NCBI GenBank assembly: GCA_963792655.1
Contig: CAWBWU010000007.1
Span: forward strand, 1 to 29,302
DNA: 29,302 bases
From: DOZZ01 sp963792655
GTDB lineage: Bacteria > Acidobacteriota > Terriglobia > Bryobacterales > Bryobacteraceae
Direction of reading: 5' to 3'
In this document: positions 1-8,486 of the stretch, in pieces
Numbering within the stretch: the stretch's first letter is position 1
Layout of the letters: every line of letters starts with the position of its first letter
Position numbers and translations under genes: made by a program
The notes under the pieces: generated by a model
What the model saw: only the letters and a program-made list of their open reading frames with translations
Told to the model about the DNA's origin: nothing
Database searches by the model: none

Positions 1-1280
1 CAAGAAGAAGCTTAAGGAACAGTACCCGGAAGATCAGCACGCCGCAGTGGGCAGCGTGTATGACCGCTTGAAAGAGCGCATCTTCCGCGACGAGATGCTG
101 AAGAACAGCGCCGTCCGGATGGCCGCAAGTTCGACAGATCCGCGACATCTGGATCGAAACCGGCGTGCTGCCGCGCACCCACGGTTCGGCCGTGTTCACC
201 CGCGGCGAAACCCAGGCGCTGGTCACCGTGACGCTCGGCACCAAGGACGACGAGCAGCGGATCGAGCTGCTGGAACCGCGTGAAGCCTCCAAGCGCTTCA
301 TGCTGCACTACAACTTCCCGCCGTTCAGCGTCGGCGAAGTCGGCTTCATGCGCGGCCCGGGCCGCCGTGAAATCGGCCACGGCGCGCTGGCCGAACGCGC
401 GCTCGCGCGGTGATGCCGGACGAAGCCGACGTTCCCCTACACGGTCCGCGTCGTCAGCGACATTCTCGAATCGAACGGTTCGAGCTCGATGGCGAGCGTT
501 TGCGGCGCGAGCCTGGCGATGATGGATGCCGGCGTGCCGGTCACGCCGCCGGTCAGCGGCGTGGCGATGGGTCTGGTGAAGGAAGGCGACGAGTACGCCA
601 TCCTGACCGACATCGCCGGCGCCGAAGATCACTACGGCGACATGGATTTCAAAGTCGCCGGCACGCGCGACGGGCATCACCGCGCTGCAGATGGATATCA
701 AGGTCCCGAACGTCACCACGGCCATCATGAAGCAGGCGCTCGAACAGGCGCGCGCAGGGCGGCTGTACATTCTCGGCAAGATGAACGAGGCGCTGATCAA
801 ACGCCGCGTGGCGAGATGTCGCAGTATGCGCCGCGCATCTACACCATCAAGATCCCGATCGACAAGATCCGCGACGTCATCGGACCGGGCGGCAAGGTGA
901 TTCGCGGCATCATCGAGCAGACCGGCGTCAAGATCGACGTCGAGGACGATGGCACGGTCAACGTGGCGTCGAGCGACGGCGTCGCCGCCAAGAAGGCGCT
1001 GCAGATCATCGGCGACATCACCGCGACAGCCGAAGTCGGCAAGACGTATCTGGGCAAGGTGGTGCGGCTGGTCGATTTCGGCGCGTTCGTCGAGATCTTC
1101 CCCGGCACCGACGGCCTGCTGCACATCAGCGAGATCGCGGAGAACCGCATCAAGGAAGTGCGCGACGAGCTGAAAGAAGGCGACCAGATCCTGGTCAAGG
1201 TGCTGGCGCTCGAAGGCAACAAGATCAAGCTCAGCCGCAAAGCGGTGCTCAAAGAGCAGCGCGAAAAGCTGAAGGCGTAG
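1..1280 (+). CDS. pnp: Polyribonucleotide nucleotidyltransferase (PNPase), 3' part, frameshifted
   Basis: PNPase degrades RNA 3'-5' by phosphorolysis in the cytoplasm and takes part in mRNA turnover. The gene enters from the left edge, so its 5' part is missing. Joining three frames gives the second RNase PH domain (ETGVLPRTHGSAVFTRGETQ; ESNGSSSMASVCG; the conserved acidic EDHYGDMDFKVAG), a KH domain with the GPGGK loop at about nt 838-960, and an S1 domain (VGKTYLGKVVRLVDFGAFVE) at about nt 1030-1240, ending with TAG at 1278-1280. At least six single-base shifts break it, near 116, 135, 409, 430, 671 and 800. Several lie in short homopolymers, and the protein on both sides stays conserved, so error is likelier than decay. 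A weak 7-bp inverted repeat (TAACGCC/GGCGTTA, 1284-1318) follows without a T-tract. Family assignment is very secure; the frame is broken as given. Confidence 0.93.
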
Positions 1281-1352
1281 GAATAACGCCGGAATGGAAG
1301 CGGGCACTGGGGGCGTTAAAAGTCATTGCGCTCACCGTGCCCATTCGCGGCC

Positions 1353-1358
1353 TAAAAT
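1353..1358 (+). promoter_or_regulatory. Candidate -10 box (TAAAAT) of the VWFA-like gene
   Basis: TAAAAT lies 10 nt before the ATG at 1369, which would place transcription start about 3 nt upstream of the start codon. No Shine-Dalgarno sequence is visible. No convincing -35 was found. Confidence 0.35.
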
Positions 1359-1368
1359 AGTATTTCCC

Positions 1369-2382
1369 ATGCTGCGGCGCATTCTCTTCGCATTCGTCGT
1401 CACTGCGGCTGTGTTTCGCAGGAGCCCATTTCGCGTTCAGGTCAACGAAGTGATCGTGCCGGTCACCGTGACCGACGAGAAGGGCCGCTTCGTCTCCAAC
1501 CTCGACAAGAAAGACTTCCATATCTTCGACGAGGGCAGAGAGCAGAAGATCGACTACTTCTCCCGCGAGCGCAACCAGCCCGTGGTCGTCGGCTTCCTGA
1601 TCGACATGAGCAACGCCATGAAGATCCACTGGAAGAAGTATCAGGACGCGGCCAACGAACTGATGCTGAATCTGCTTCCCGGCGACAAGAAGTTTCAGCG
1701 GCTACCTGATCACCTACGGCAACGAGCGCCGAGCTGCTGGTCAACACCACGCAGCGATTCCGAGAAGATGGTGCAGAAGCTGCGCGGTGATGAAGCCGGG
1801 CGGCGGCTCCGCGCTGTACGACGCGATCTACATGGCCTGCTCCACCCGCGCGCTGGTCAAGGGCGAGCCGTTCGAACCGCGCCGCGTCATCGTGATCATC
1901 GGCGACGGGCACGATAATGCCAGCAAGCACACGCTGAATGAAGTGCTCGAAGCTGGCGCAGCGCAACCTGGTCACCATCTACGGCATGAGCACGGCGGCG
2001 TTCGGGTTCAAGAGCGAAGGCGAAGACGATCTGGCACGCATGGCGGAGGAGACCGGCGGCCGCGTGGAGTACCCGCTCAACATCGCTTGTACAAGGACGT
2101 ATCCGGCTATCTCTCGACGCCTTCCGACGAAGGCAACTACGCTTACAAGGTGGGCACCGGCGGATATGCGGGTGAAATCTCGTCGAACATCTTCAAGCGC
2201 GGTCAGCCAACATTGCCGGTGAGGTCACGACGCAGTACATCCTCCGCTACATCCCCGATCAGCGGCGACAGCGCGAAGTCCGACCGGCAAGACGTTCCGC
2301 AAGATCAAAGTAACGGTAGACCTCCCAACGTGAAGATGCGGTATCGCAAGGGTACTTCCCGGCTCGCGAGCTAAGGTACTAG
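1369..2382 (+). CDS. Acidobacterial VWFA-related secreted protein, frameshifted
   Basis: This resembles the VWFA-related proteins that are abundant in Acidobacteriota (TIGR03436-like); their molecular role is not established. The ATG at 1369 opens a hydrophobic N-terminus (MLRRILFAFVVTAAV). The usual opening domain follows: VNEVIVPVTVTDEKGRFV, then LDKKDFHIFDEGREQKIDYF. The VWA-like fold starts at VVVGFLIDMSNAM, where D-x-S-N resembles a degenerate MIDAS (DxSxS). Further family blocks are GGGSALYDAIYMAC, RRVIVIIGDGHDNAS, NLVTIYGMSTAAFG and the C-terminal RYRKGYFPA-type ending. At least six single-base shifts (for example near 1693, 1729, 1787, 1952 and 2086) spread these blocks over three frames. 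The end is therefore approximate: one frame stops at 2374 and the better family match stops at 2382. Confidence 0.8.
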
Positions 2383-2405
2383 TACTTCGCGCGCAACGAA
2401 AGCGC

Positions 2406-2411
2406 TATCCT
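2406..2411 (+). promoter_or_regulatory. Candidate -10 box (TATCCT) of the S24 gene, leaderless geometry
   Basis: TATCCT is followed by exactly 6 nt (attgaa) and then the ATG at 2418. A start site about 7 nt after the -10 box would coincide with the start codon. No Shine-Dalgarno sequence is present. Confidence 0.45.
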
Positions 2412-2417
2412 ATTGAA

Positions 2418-3232
2418 ATGCCGGCCGTACTCCCGTTTGCTTCGCGAGGCACGGCCGAGTTCTGTCTGATCGAAATCGCTCCGCCGGGCGCGCCCGCGCA
2501 CTCCCGTTGGAATCATTCTGATCGACAGCACTTCGGCACGTGCCGAGTGCCGCTTTCGCTCGTTCGAAGGCCTGGACCTGGATGCCGACAGATCAGGTAT
2601 ATCTCGAAGCAGTGGCCGATGAGACCGCGCGCGGTTTACGCAGATCGGGGTCCAGGTTATCCTGCGCGGCGCTTGAAGACAGCGCGTCGAATTTCATCGT
2701 GCTCAGCGGGCGTGAGGCCGTCTCATTCATCTCGTTCGATCGCGCGCTGAACACGCTCTTTGAAGAGCATGTCGACGCGGAGATTCGCAAGTTCGTCACG
2801 CATCTCCCGGTTTATTCCCTGCGCGCCGCAGCTACGCGTTTCGGCGAAGAGATGGAAGTAGAAGAGACCGGATGGCGTCGTGCGCCGGAACGCTTGCGAC
2901 TGACCGAAGATCTCTTCATCGCACAAGTGACGGGCCGCAGCATGCAGCCGCTGATTCCCGATGGCAGCTTCTGCATCTTCCGGCGCCTCGCGGCAGGCTC
3001 GCGGCAAGGCAAGCGCCTGCTGATTCAGCAACTCGGCGCAGCCAGCGGTGAGTTCACTGTGAAGCGCTACACCAGCGTGAAGCAGCGGACGGGCGACGAA
3101 GACGATTGGTCGCACCAGAGTATCCGTCTGGAGCCGCTCAACCCGGAGTTTGAAGCGTTCAATCTGACGCCGGACGAGTTCAACCAGAACTACCGCGCGA
3201 TCGCTGAATTCGTTCAGGTGCTGGAACCCTGA
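2418..3232 (+). CDS. S24/S26 peptidase-like (LexA/signal-peptidase fold) protein, frameshifted at the N-terminus
   Basis: The C-terminal half carries the S24 arrangement: VTGRSMQPLIPDGSFCIF with the candidate catalytic Ser, and FTVKRY with a candidate general-base Lys 41 residues later, the order seen in LexA and UmuD. The N-terminal half (AVLPFASRGTAEFCLIEIAP onwards, then LEDSASNFIVLSGREAV) is not a helix-turn-helix, so this is not LexA itself. It may be a stand-alone regulatory protease or a degenerate relative. At least four indels lie in the first 250 nt: an extra C in 2503-2505, one near 2590, and a compensating pair near 2642-2670. The C-terminal 190 residues are in one frame. It ends with TGA at 3230-3232, overlapping the presumed mutY start. 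The biological substrate is unknown. Confidence 0.72.
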
Positions 3233-4222
3233 ACGGGGATTTCGCGAGCAAGCTGATCGCCTGGTACCGTGCCGGTCATCGCGACCTTCCGTGGCGGCGC
3301 ACAAAAGATCCCTGGCACATTCTGGTTTCTGAGATTATGCTGCAGCAGACGCGCGCGCACGCAGCCATACCCTATTACGAGCGTTTCTTAGGGCTCTTCC
3401 CGACGCCCGCAGCGCTGGCCGACGCGTCCGAAAGCGAAGTGCTGGCGGCCTGGAGCGGGCTCGGCTACTACTCGCGCGCGCGCAATCTGCAGCATGCCGC
3501 GCGCGCAATCTGTCAGCGAAGGTGCGTTTCCGAGCACGTACGAAAGTCTTCTTGCCCTGCGCGGTGTCGGCGAGTACACGGCGGCCGCCGTCGCGAGCAT
3601 TGCGTTCCACAAACCGCATGCGGTACTCGATGGCAACGTAATCCGCGTCGTCGCTCGCGTTTCCAACGACGCAGCGGACACATCGCTCTCGCGCGTGCGC
3701 CAGCGGTTTCAAACGATGGCGGACACTTGGATGGACCCGGAACATCCGGGCGACTTCAACCAGGCCATGATGGAACTCGGCGCAACCGTCTGCCTCCCGC
3801 GCGGGCCGCTGTGTTTACTGTGTCCGGTAGCTTCACTGTGCAGCGCACGCGCGTTGGGCACACAGGATGCGCTGCCGGTGAAGCGGGCAAAACCACGGGC
3901 CGCGCGCGTCGAGGTTGATGTCGTAATCGCGTACCGCAAAGGAGCGCTGCTGCTCGGCGAACGTGGTGCGCATGAAGTTCGCATGCCCGGGTTCTGGGAA
4001 CTCCCGCCGGCCTCGGTGCTGCCCGCCGGAGCTAATCTGACGCGTGTGGGCGAAGTGCGCCACACGATCGTCAACACCGCTTACCGGATCGCGGTATTTT
4101 CGGCTGTCTTGAAACGCCCACCGCAGGGCTATCGCTTTGTCCCGCCCGAAGAATACGGCAGGCTTCCACTAACCACCATTTCTAAGAAAGCGCTGGCGCT
4201 GTACAAGAAATTCACAAGTTAA
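3229..4222 (+). CDS. mutY: A/G-specific adenine DNA glycosylase MutY, one frameshift
   Basis: MutY removes adenine mispaired with 8-oxoguanine. Visible features are WYRAGHRDLPWR at the N-terminus, SEIMLQQTR, the helix-hairpin-helix LRGVGEYTAAAVASIAF followed by the catalytic-Asp region VLDGNVIRV, and an Fe-S cluster motif C-x6-C-x2-C-x5-C (TVCLPRGPLCLLCPVASLC). A C-terminal NUDIX-like 8-oxoG recognition domain follows (GFWELPPASV). One shift near 3515-3520 moves the reading frame between AARAI and SEGAFPSTYE. No ATG, GTG or TTG exists between the in-frame stop at 3205 and the conserved N-terminus. A CTG at 3229, overlapping the S24 stop as CTGA, is the best available start, unless another indel hides the real one. 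The last codon is followed at once by a putative terminator. Confidence 0.9.
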
Positions 4223-4252
4223 CTGCAACCCTTCAGGCCGTTGCGGGTTTTA
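4223..4252 (+). terminator. Putative intrinsic terminator after mutY
   Basis: A 7-bp stem CTGCAAC/GTTGCGG (one G-U pair; 4223-4229 with 4240-4246) around a 10-nt loop is followed by gTTTTaat. It lies directly after the mutY stop and before the next ORF. Confidence 0.5.
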
Positions 4253-4265
4253 ATAAAAGAGCATT

Positions 4266-5636
4266 ATGCCCCCGGCCCCCTGGTTCCCTCGCGTTACCTT
4301 TCTGCTCTTATTCTTCTTAATGCCCATGATGCTGATGGGCTACCGTTCCGGCCCACCTGCGCGGCGCACGGGCGCACCGGGAGATGGAACGTGTCTCAGT
4401 TCCGGCTGTCATACCGGCACGCTCTTTCCGGCAAATTCCAGTGCAATTACGCTGACTTTTCCAAATGGTCTGACCTATACGCCGGGGGTGACGCAGCACA
4501 TTACTTTGAAAGTCACCGATAGCGCAGCGCAGGATTATGGATTTGAACTCAGTTCGCGCTTAGCCAGCGACACCACCAACGGGCAAGCAGGTAACCTCAT
4601 CGCGAGCGACACACAGCATCCCACGCTGGTGGTCTGCGAAGACGATAGCGTGAGAGGCCGCGCCGGCTGCTCCTCCGACGCGCCGCTGCAATTTCTGGAG
4701 CACACGGCTTTCGTCACGCCTGTCAACCCGTCTGGTACCTGGAGTTTTGACTGGACGCCGCCAGCCACCGACGTGGGCGACGTGATCTTCTACGTCGCGT
4801 CCAATGCCTCGCCGACGGTGCAGGATATCGAGACCGGCAACAAGCACGTCCATCTTGCGAACTTCCGTTTGAAAGCGGCGGCGGCCAGTTCGCCCGCGCC
4901 AGTAATCACGTCAGGCGGGGTACTGAACAACGCCAGTGGCACGGATGGGTTCACTCAAAATTCTTACGTGTCCATCTATGGAACGAATCTGTCGACCACC
5001 AGCCCGGGACGTGCCTGGGCCGCAGCCGACCTGGTGAACGGTTTGCCGGCGTCGCTCGACGGCACCAGCGTGACCATCAACGGCAAGTCCGCCTTCGTCG
5101 AATACATCAGCCCCACGCAGATCAATGTCATCGCGCCGCTCGACTCATCTACCGGCCCTGTCCCGGTGCAGGTCTCGGTGAACGGGCAGACCAGCAATAC
5201 AGTGCTTGCGACGCTGCAAACTGTCGCGCCTGCCTTCTTCACTTTCGACGGCAAGCATTTGGCGGCCACGCACGCTGACGGCAGCTTTGTCGGTCCCGTG
5301 GGTTTGTTTCCCGGAACCCCAGCGAATTTCACGACGCCTGCACATCCCGGCGAGACCATCATCCTATATGGCAACGCGTTCGGTGATACCACCCCCGGCG
5401 CTCCGGCGGGTCAGCCTACGCAGCAATATTCGCCTTTGGTGACGGCTCCGGTGGTGATGGTCGGAGGGTCGAAGGCCAGTGTTGCCGCGGGACTGATTGC
5501 TCCGTATGCGGCGCTGTATCAGTTGAATGTCACGCTTCCGGCGAACGCGCCCAGCGGCGATCAGCAGATATTCGCGATCGCGGCCGGCGTGACGTCGCCC
5601 GACAGTGCGGCGTGCTGCTTCATCACCGTGCAGTAG
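4266..5636 (+). CDS. Secreted choice-of-anchor V / Reeler-like protein with TIGR03437-like C-terminal domain
   Basis: The 456-residue protein starts with a hydrophobic export signal (VTFLLLFFLMPMMLMG). A choice-of-anchor V/Reeler-like domain occupies about residues 30-200: GAPGDGTCLSSGCHTG at the start, then FELSSRL and TGNKHVHLANFRL. The usual bacterial version carries CxxCH; here the Cys-His motif is C-x4-CH. From about residue 210 a TIGR03437-like domain follows: ITSGGVLNNAS, VSIYGTNLS, VEYISPTQINVIAP, ETIILYGNAFGDT and APYAALYQLNVTLP. Proteins of this type are exported and are thought to be surface-associated; substrate and function are unknown. Its stop codon (5634-5636) directly abuts the argS stop on the other strand, with no intergenic base. 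Confidence 0.8.
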   Translation: MPPAPWFPRVTFLLLFFLMPMMLMGYRSGPPARRTGAPGDGTCLSSGCHTGTLFPANSSAITLTFPNGLTYTPGVTQHITLKVTDSAAQDYGFELSSRLASDTTNGQAGNLIASDTQHPTLVVCEDDSVRGRAGCSSDAPLQFLEHTAFVTPVNPSGTWSFDWTPPATDVGDVIFYVASNASPTVQDIETGNKHVHLANFRLKAAAASSPAPVITSGGVLNNASGTDGFTQNSYVSIYGTNLSTTSPGRAWAAADLVNGLPASLDGTSVTINGKSAFVEYISPTQINVIAPLDSSTGPVPVQVSVNGQTSNTVLATLQTVAPAFFTFDGKHLAATHADGSFVGPVGLFPGTPANFTTPAHPGETIILYGNAFGDTTPGAPAGQPTQQYSPLVTAPVVMVGGSKASVAAGLIAPYAALYQLNVTLPANAPSGDQQIFAIAAGVTSPDSAACCFITVQ

Positions 5637-7589
5637 CTACATGTACTCGGGCACCGAGATGCCCAGAATGCCCAGCACGCGTTCGAGCTGCGCGGCGAAG
5701 AAGTCCGTCATCCACAGCAGGAACACTTTCTTCTCGCGGTCCGGTTCGCTCAGAATCGGATACGCGTGATAGAAGTTGTTGAACGCCTGGGCTACGGTGA
5801 ACGCGTACTTTGCGACATGCGCGGGTTCGCCCGCAGCTACCGCGCGCTCTATCGCTGAATCCGCTTTGGATGCGGCGAGCAGCACCTGCCAAAACTCTTC
5901 CGAGGCAAGCTGGCGGCCAAGGGCGTCGCTCGACAGCTCGGCACGAAAGTCAGGCAACTGTTCGCCGCGTTCGGTGAGTTTGCGGGCGATGCTTCGTGCC
6001 CGCACGGCTGCGTATTGAACATAAGGGCCGGTCTCGCCTTCAAAGCTGAGCGCTTCCTGAAAATCGAACGCAATCACCGTGGGCCGTGTGAACTTGAGCA
6101 GGAAGAAGCGTAGCGCGCCAATGGCGATCTGTTCAGCGACGCGCAACCGGCTCGCGGGTGCATCGTCCGCATGCCGCGACTCGACTTCGCGCAGCGCCGT
6201 GCGCGTCAGTTGGTCGATCAGGTCGTCGGCTTTTACGCCCAGGCCTTTGCGCCCCGATACTTCGATGTAAGGCCGCTTGCGATCTTCCTCGCTCAGCTCG
6301 ATGCCAAGTTCCACGCAGCAGCGCGGTGAGAGCGCGACCATCTCATAGGAAAAGTGAATCGATTGCTCAGCCTGCTCTGTGGCGCCCAGTGCTTTCAAAC
6401 CGGCCACGACGACGTCTTGCAGATACGACTGGCGCGCGTCGATCACGTTGTACACACGCGTTGCCTTGCCGAACGAAGGCGCAGGTTCAGGCTGCGGCTG
6501 CGAGGTAGACTCCCACACGCGATGACCGTTCGGATAAGTCAGCAGCGGGCGATAGTAGAAGTCTTTCCCGAGCAGGCCGAACTTCCACAACTGGTAGGCG
6601 ATGTCCTTACCGACATAGGTCACGATGCCGTTCGAGCGCACGATGATCTTGTCGTCTTCGGATTCGCTGTCTGTCGAGAACGACGCCGCAGGCATAACCC
6701 AGCAGCCTGCGTTCTTGCCCTGCGTCTCGAGGTAAATTGCGCCGCTTGCTTTGAGCTTCTCGAACGCTGCAGCCCAAAACTGCAGATGCAGAATTTCGCT
6801 TTCCCGCGGCAGCACATCGTACTGCACGCCGAGCCGCAACATCGTTCCGAGATGACACGCGACAATCGCATCGGCCACTACTGCGGCCATCTCCGCTAGC
6901 TCACCGGCGCCTGCTTCGATGGCGTGCAGCGTCTCCGTGCGCCAGCCCAGGCTCTCGGGATTGGCCTTGAAGTGCTGGGAAGTGCGCGCATACAGGTCCC
7001 AGCAGAGATAGTCGAAGCGCGGCTCCTGTTGCGCGGCGAGGTCGCGCACCTGAGCGACACTGCGATGCTCCAGGAAATGAAAGCCGGCCACGACGTCGGC
7101 CACTTGCACGCCCGTGTTGTCGATATAGTTCTGCACTTCGACGTCGCGCCCGGCAGCGCGCAGCATGCGCACGAACGTGTCACCCAACACGGCATTGCGC
7201 AGATGGCCGATATGCGCAGCTTTGTTGGGATTGATATTGGTGTGCTCAACAATAATCTTGCCTTCGCCGCTGATCGGAGCTTCCTCTGCGGCGCTGAGTA
7301 GGCGCGTTCCATACGCGGTGCGATCGAAGCGCACGTTGATGAAGCCGTTACCGGCAATCTCCATGGCGGCGACGCCCTCAACCGGGCCCAGGGCTTCGAC
7401 CAGTTCGGCTGCAATTTTGGCTGGCGGACGTTTCATCTGACGCGCCATCTGAAACGCAACCGGCACTGCGAGATCACCGTGTTCGGGCTGCTTCGGTTGT
7501 TCGATGACAACCGGTACGTCCAGTCCGAACTGTGCTGCTAAATGATCGCGAAAAGCCTTCTGGATGGTCTGCTGGATGAGATGAAACAC
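5637..7589 (-). CDS. argS: Arginyl-tRNA synthetase
   Basis: Class I synthetase charging tRNA-Arg with arginine and ATP. The GTG at 7589 gives 650 residues starting MFHLIQQTIQKAFRDHL, the usual N-terminal additional domain. The open frame extends upstream to 7877 but that part is not conserved. The HIGH signature (NPNKAAHIGHLRNAVLGD) is at residues 121-137, followed by YIDNTGVQVADV. The KMSKS position is the degenerate GRKGLGVKADDL seen in many ArgRS. The C-terminal anticodon-binding region contains ETGPYVQYAAVRARSI and FNNFYHAYPIL. It is somewhat longer than a typical bacterial ArgRS of about 570-590 residues. It is divergent from the ferredoxin gene across a 47-bp region and appears monocistronic. 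Confidence 0.96.
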   Translation of the reverse strand: MFHLIQQTIQKAFRDHLAAQFGLDVPVVIEQPKQPEHGDLAVPVAFQMARQMKRPPAKIAAELVEALGPVEGVAAMEIAGNGFINVRFDRTAYGTRLLSAAEEAPISGEGKIIVEHTNINPNKAAHIGHLRNAVLGDTFVRMLRAAGRDVEVQNYIDNTGVQVADVVAGFHFLEHRSVAQVRDLAAQQEPRFDYLCWDLYARTSQHFKANPESLGWRTETLHAIEAGAGELAEMAAVVADAIVACHLGTMLRLGVQYDVLPRESEILHLQFWAAAFEKLKASGAIYLETQGKNAGCWVMPAASFSTDSESEDDKIIVRSNGIVTYVGKDIAYQLWKFGLLGKDFYYRPLLTYPNGHRVWESTSQPQPEPAPSFGKATRVYNVIDARQSYLQDVVVAGLKALGATEQAEQSIHFSYEMVALSPRCCVELGIELSEEDRKRPYIEVSGRKGLGVKADDLIDQLTRTALREVESRHADDAPASRLRVAEQIAIGALRFFLLKFTRPTVIAFDFQEALSFEGETGPYVQYAAVRARSIARKLTERGEQLPDFRAELSSDALGRQLASEEFWQVLLAASKADSAIERAVAAGEPAHVAKYAFTVAQAFNNFYHAYPILSEPDREKKVFLLWMTDFFAAQLERVLGILGISVPEYM

Positions 7590-7599
7590 GGAAGCCAAA

Positions 7600-7630
7600 A
7601 GTATAGCGTGCAGCGCCTGCTCGCTATACT
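7600..7630. promoter_or_regulatory. Symmetric divergent promoter between argS and the ferredoxin gene
   Basis: A perfect 9-bp inverted repeat AGTATAGCG-N13-CGCTATACT places an identical TATACT -10 box on each strand. On the + strand, TATACT (7625-7630) is 6 nt before the ferredoxin GTG. On the - strand, TATACT (7605-7600) is 10 nt before the argS GTG. Both transcripts would have almost no leader. The repeat could also be an operator. Confidence 0.55.
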
Positions 7631-7636
7631 GAGCTA

Positions 7637-8026
7637 GTGCCCAAAGTAACTTTTTTGCCCGAAAACAAGACGTTTGAGTTCGAATCGGGCAAGCTTCCGT
7701 ATCATGAGCATGGCCTGCCGGAAAGCGCTCTCGATGTTGCCCTGAACTTCGGATTCCCGCTGGAACATGCCTGCGGAGGGAATAACGCCTGCACCACATG
7801 CCATGTGTTCGTGAAGCAAGGGATGCAGAACTTGTCGCCCATGGAAGATGATGAAGCCGACCGCGTGGAGACCGCACCCGACCTGCGCGTCAATTCGCGG
7901 CTTGGCTGCCAGTGCGTGATCACGGGCGATGTAGTGTTTGAGATTCCGAGCTGGAATAAGAACTACGTGAGCGAAGGCGGCGGGTCGATGAATTTGGGAG
8001 ACGCGATTCCGAAGCCGAAGAAGTAA
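7637..8026 (+). CDS. [2Fe-2S] ferredoxin, ISC type
   Basis: A small electron carrier of 129 residues. The cluster ligands fit the plant/adrenodoxin-type pattern C-x5-C-x2-C (ACGGNNACTTCHVF) plus the distal Cys in RLGCQCVI. The arrangement ALDVALNFGFPLEHACGG and LSPMEDDEADRVE resembles Fdx proteins of Fe-S assembly (ISC) systems. No isc genes adjoin it here, so its partner is unknown. The GTG at 7637 is the only start in frame before the conserved PKVTFLPENKTFEF, and it sits at the predicted transcription start. The tail (GGGSMNLGDAIPKPKK) is slightly longer than usual. Confidence 0.9.
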   Translation: MPKVTFLPENKTFEFESGKLPYHEHGLPESALDVALNFGFPLEHACGGNNACTTCHVFVKQGMQNLSPMEDDEADRVETAPDLRVNSRLGCQCVITGDVVFEIPSWNKNYVSEGGGSMNLGDAIPKPKK

Positions 8027-8030
8027 GAGA

Positions 8031-8486
8031 TCACATTTCAGGATCGGCAAGGATCGCAGCCAGTAGTGGGTTGATTCGCGCCGCGAAGGGATTCGATACG
8101 GTCACTCCCTGCCAGGTGAACCCGTCCTGAAGGTCCTCAGACAAAAGCAATCGGCAGTCTGCGTCTGCAGACGCTGCCAGTACAACAGAGTCCCAGATGG
8201 AGAGTTCATGACGAGTAGCAAGTTCCATTGCATTGACCATCACGCCGGATGACGTTTCAACCGTCGCGTATGCATCGCGCCAACTCAGTACTGCTTCCCG
8301 AGCGCGTAACGGCTGTCGCTTTGCTTTTCGGACGAGTACGTTGAAAAGTTCACCGAGCGTTTGAACCGGCAGCACAACCGCATCAGACGGCAATCGTTGA
8401 ATGAGCGATAAAGCCTTGTCGCGCATCAAAGATCCATTGGCGCCCTCTGCATACGCCAAAATGTTCGTGTCGAGCGCGACTCTCAT
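8031..8486 (-). CDS. PIN-domain toxin (VapC-like ribonuclease)
   Basis: A 151-residue PIN-domain protein. Acidic candidates for Mg-dependent RNase activity are Asp6 in ALDTNILAY, Glu in TLGELFNVL, Asp in LSIWDSVVLAA and Asp in LLSEDLQDG, in the order expected for VapC toxins. The ATG at 8486 overlaps the antitoxin stop by 4 nt, the usual coupled arrangement of type II toxin-antitoxin pairs. The target RNA cannot be inferred. The acidic residues look intact, so the toxin is probably functional. Confidence 0.88.
   Translation of the reverse strand: MRVALDTNILAYAEGANGSLMRDKALSLIQRLPSDAVVLPVQTLGELFNVLVRKAKRQPLRAREAVLSWRDAYATVETSSGVMVNAMELATRHELSIWDSVVLAASADADCRLLLSEDLQDGFTWQGVTVSNPFAARINPLLAAILADPEM

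Noticed and set aside
12..1307. Long open frame on the minus strand opposite pnp
   Set aside because: It is a GC-rich mirror of the pnp coding strand. The plus strand shows unmistakable PNPase, KH and S1 motifs and the minus product looks like nothing.
1284..1318. Terminator after pnp
   Set aside because: The 7-bp repeat has a 21-nt loop and is followed by A rather than T residues on the plus strand.
2375..2388. Palindrome GTACTAGTAC as an operator for the S24 gene
   Set aside because: It is short, lies about 20 nt upstream of the -10 box in the error-rich region, and has no second copy nearby.
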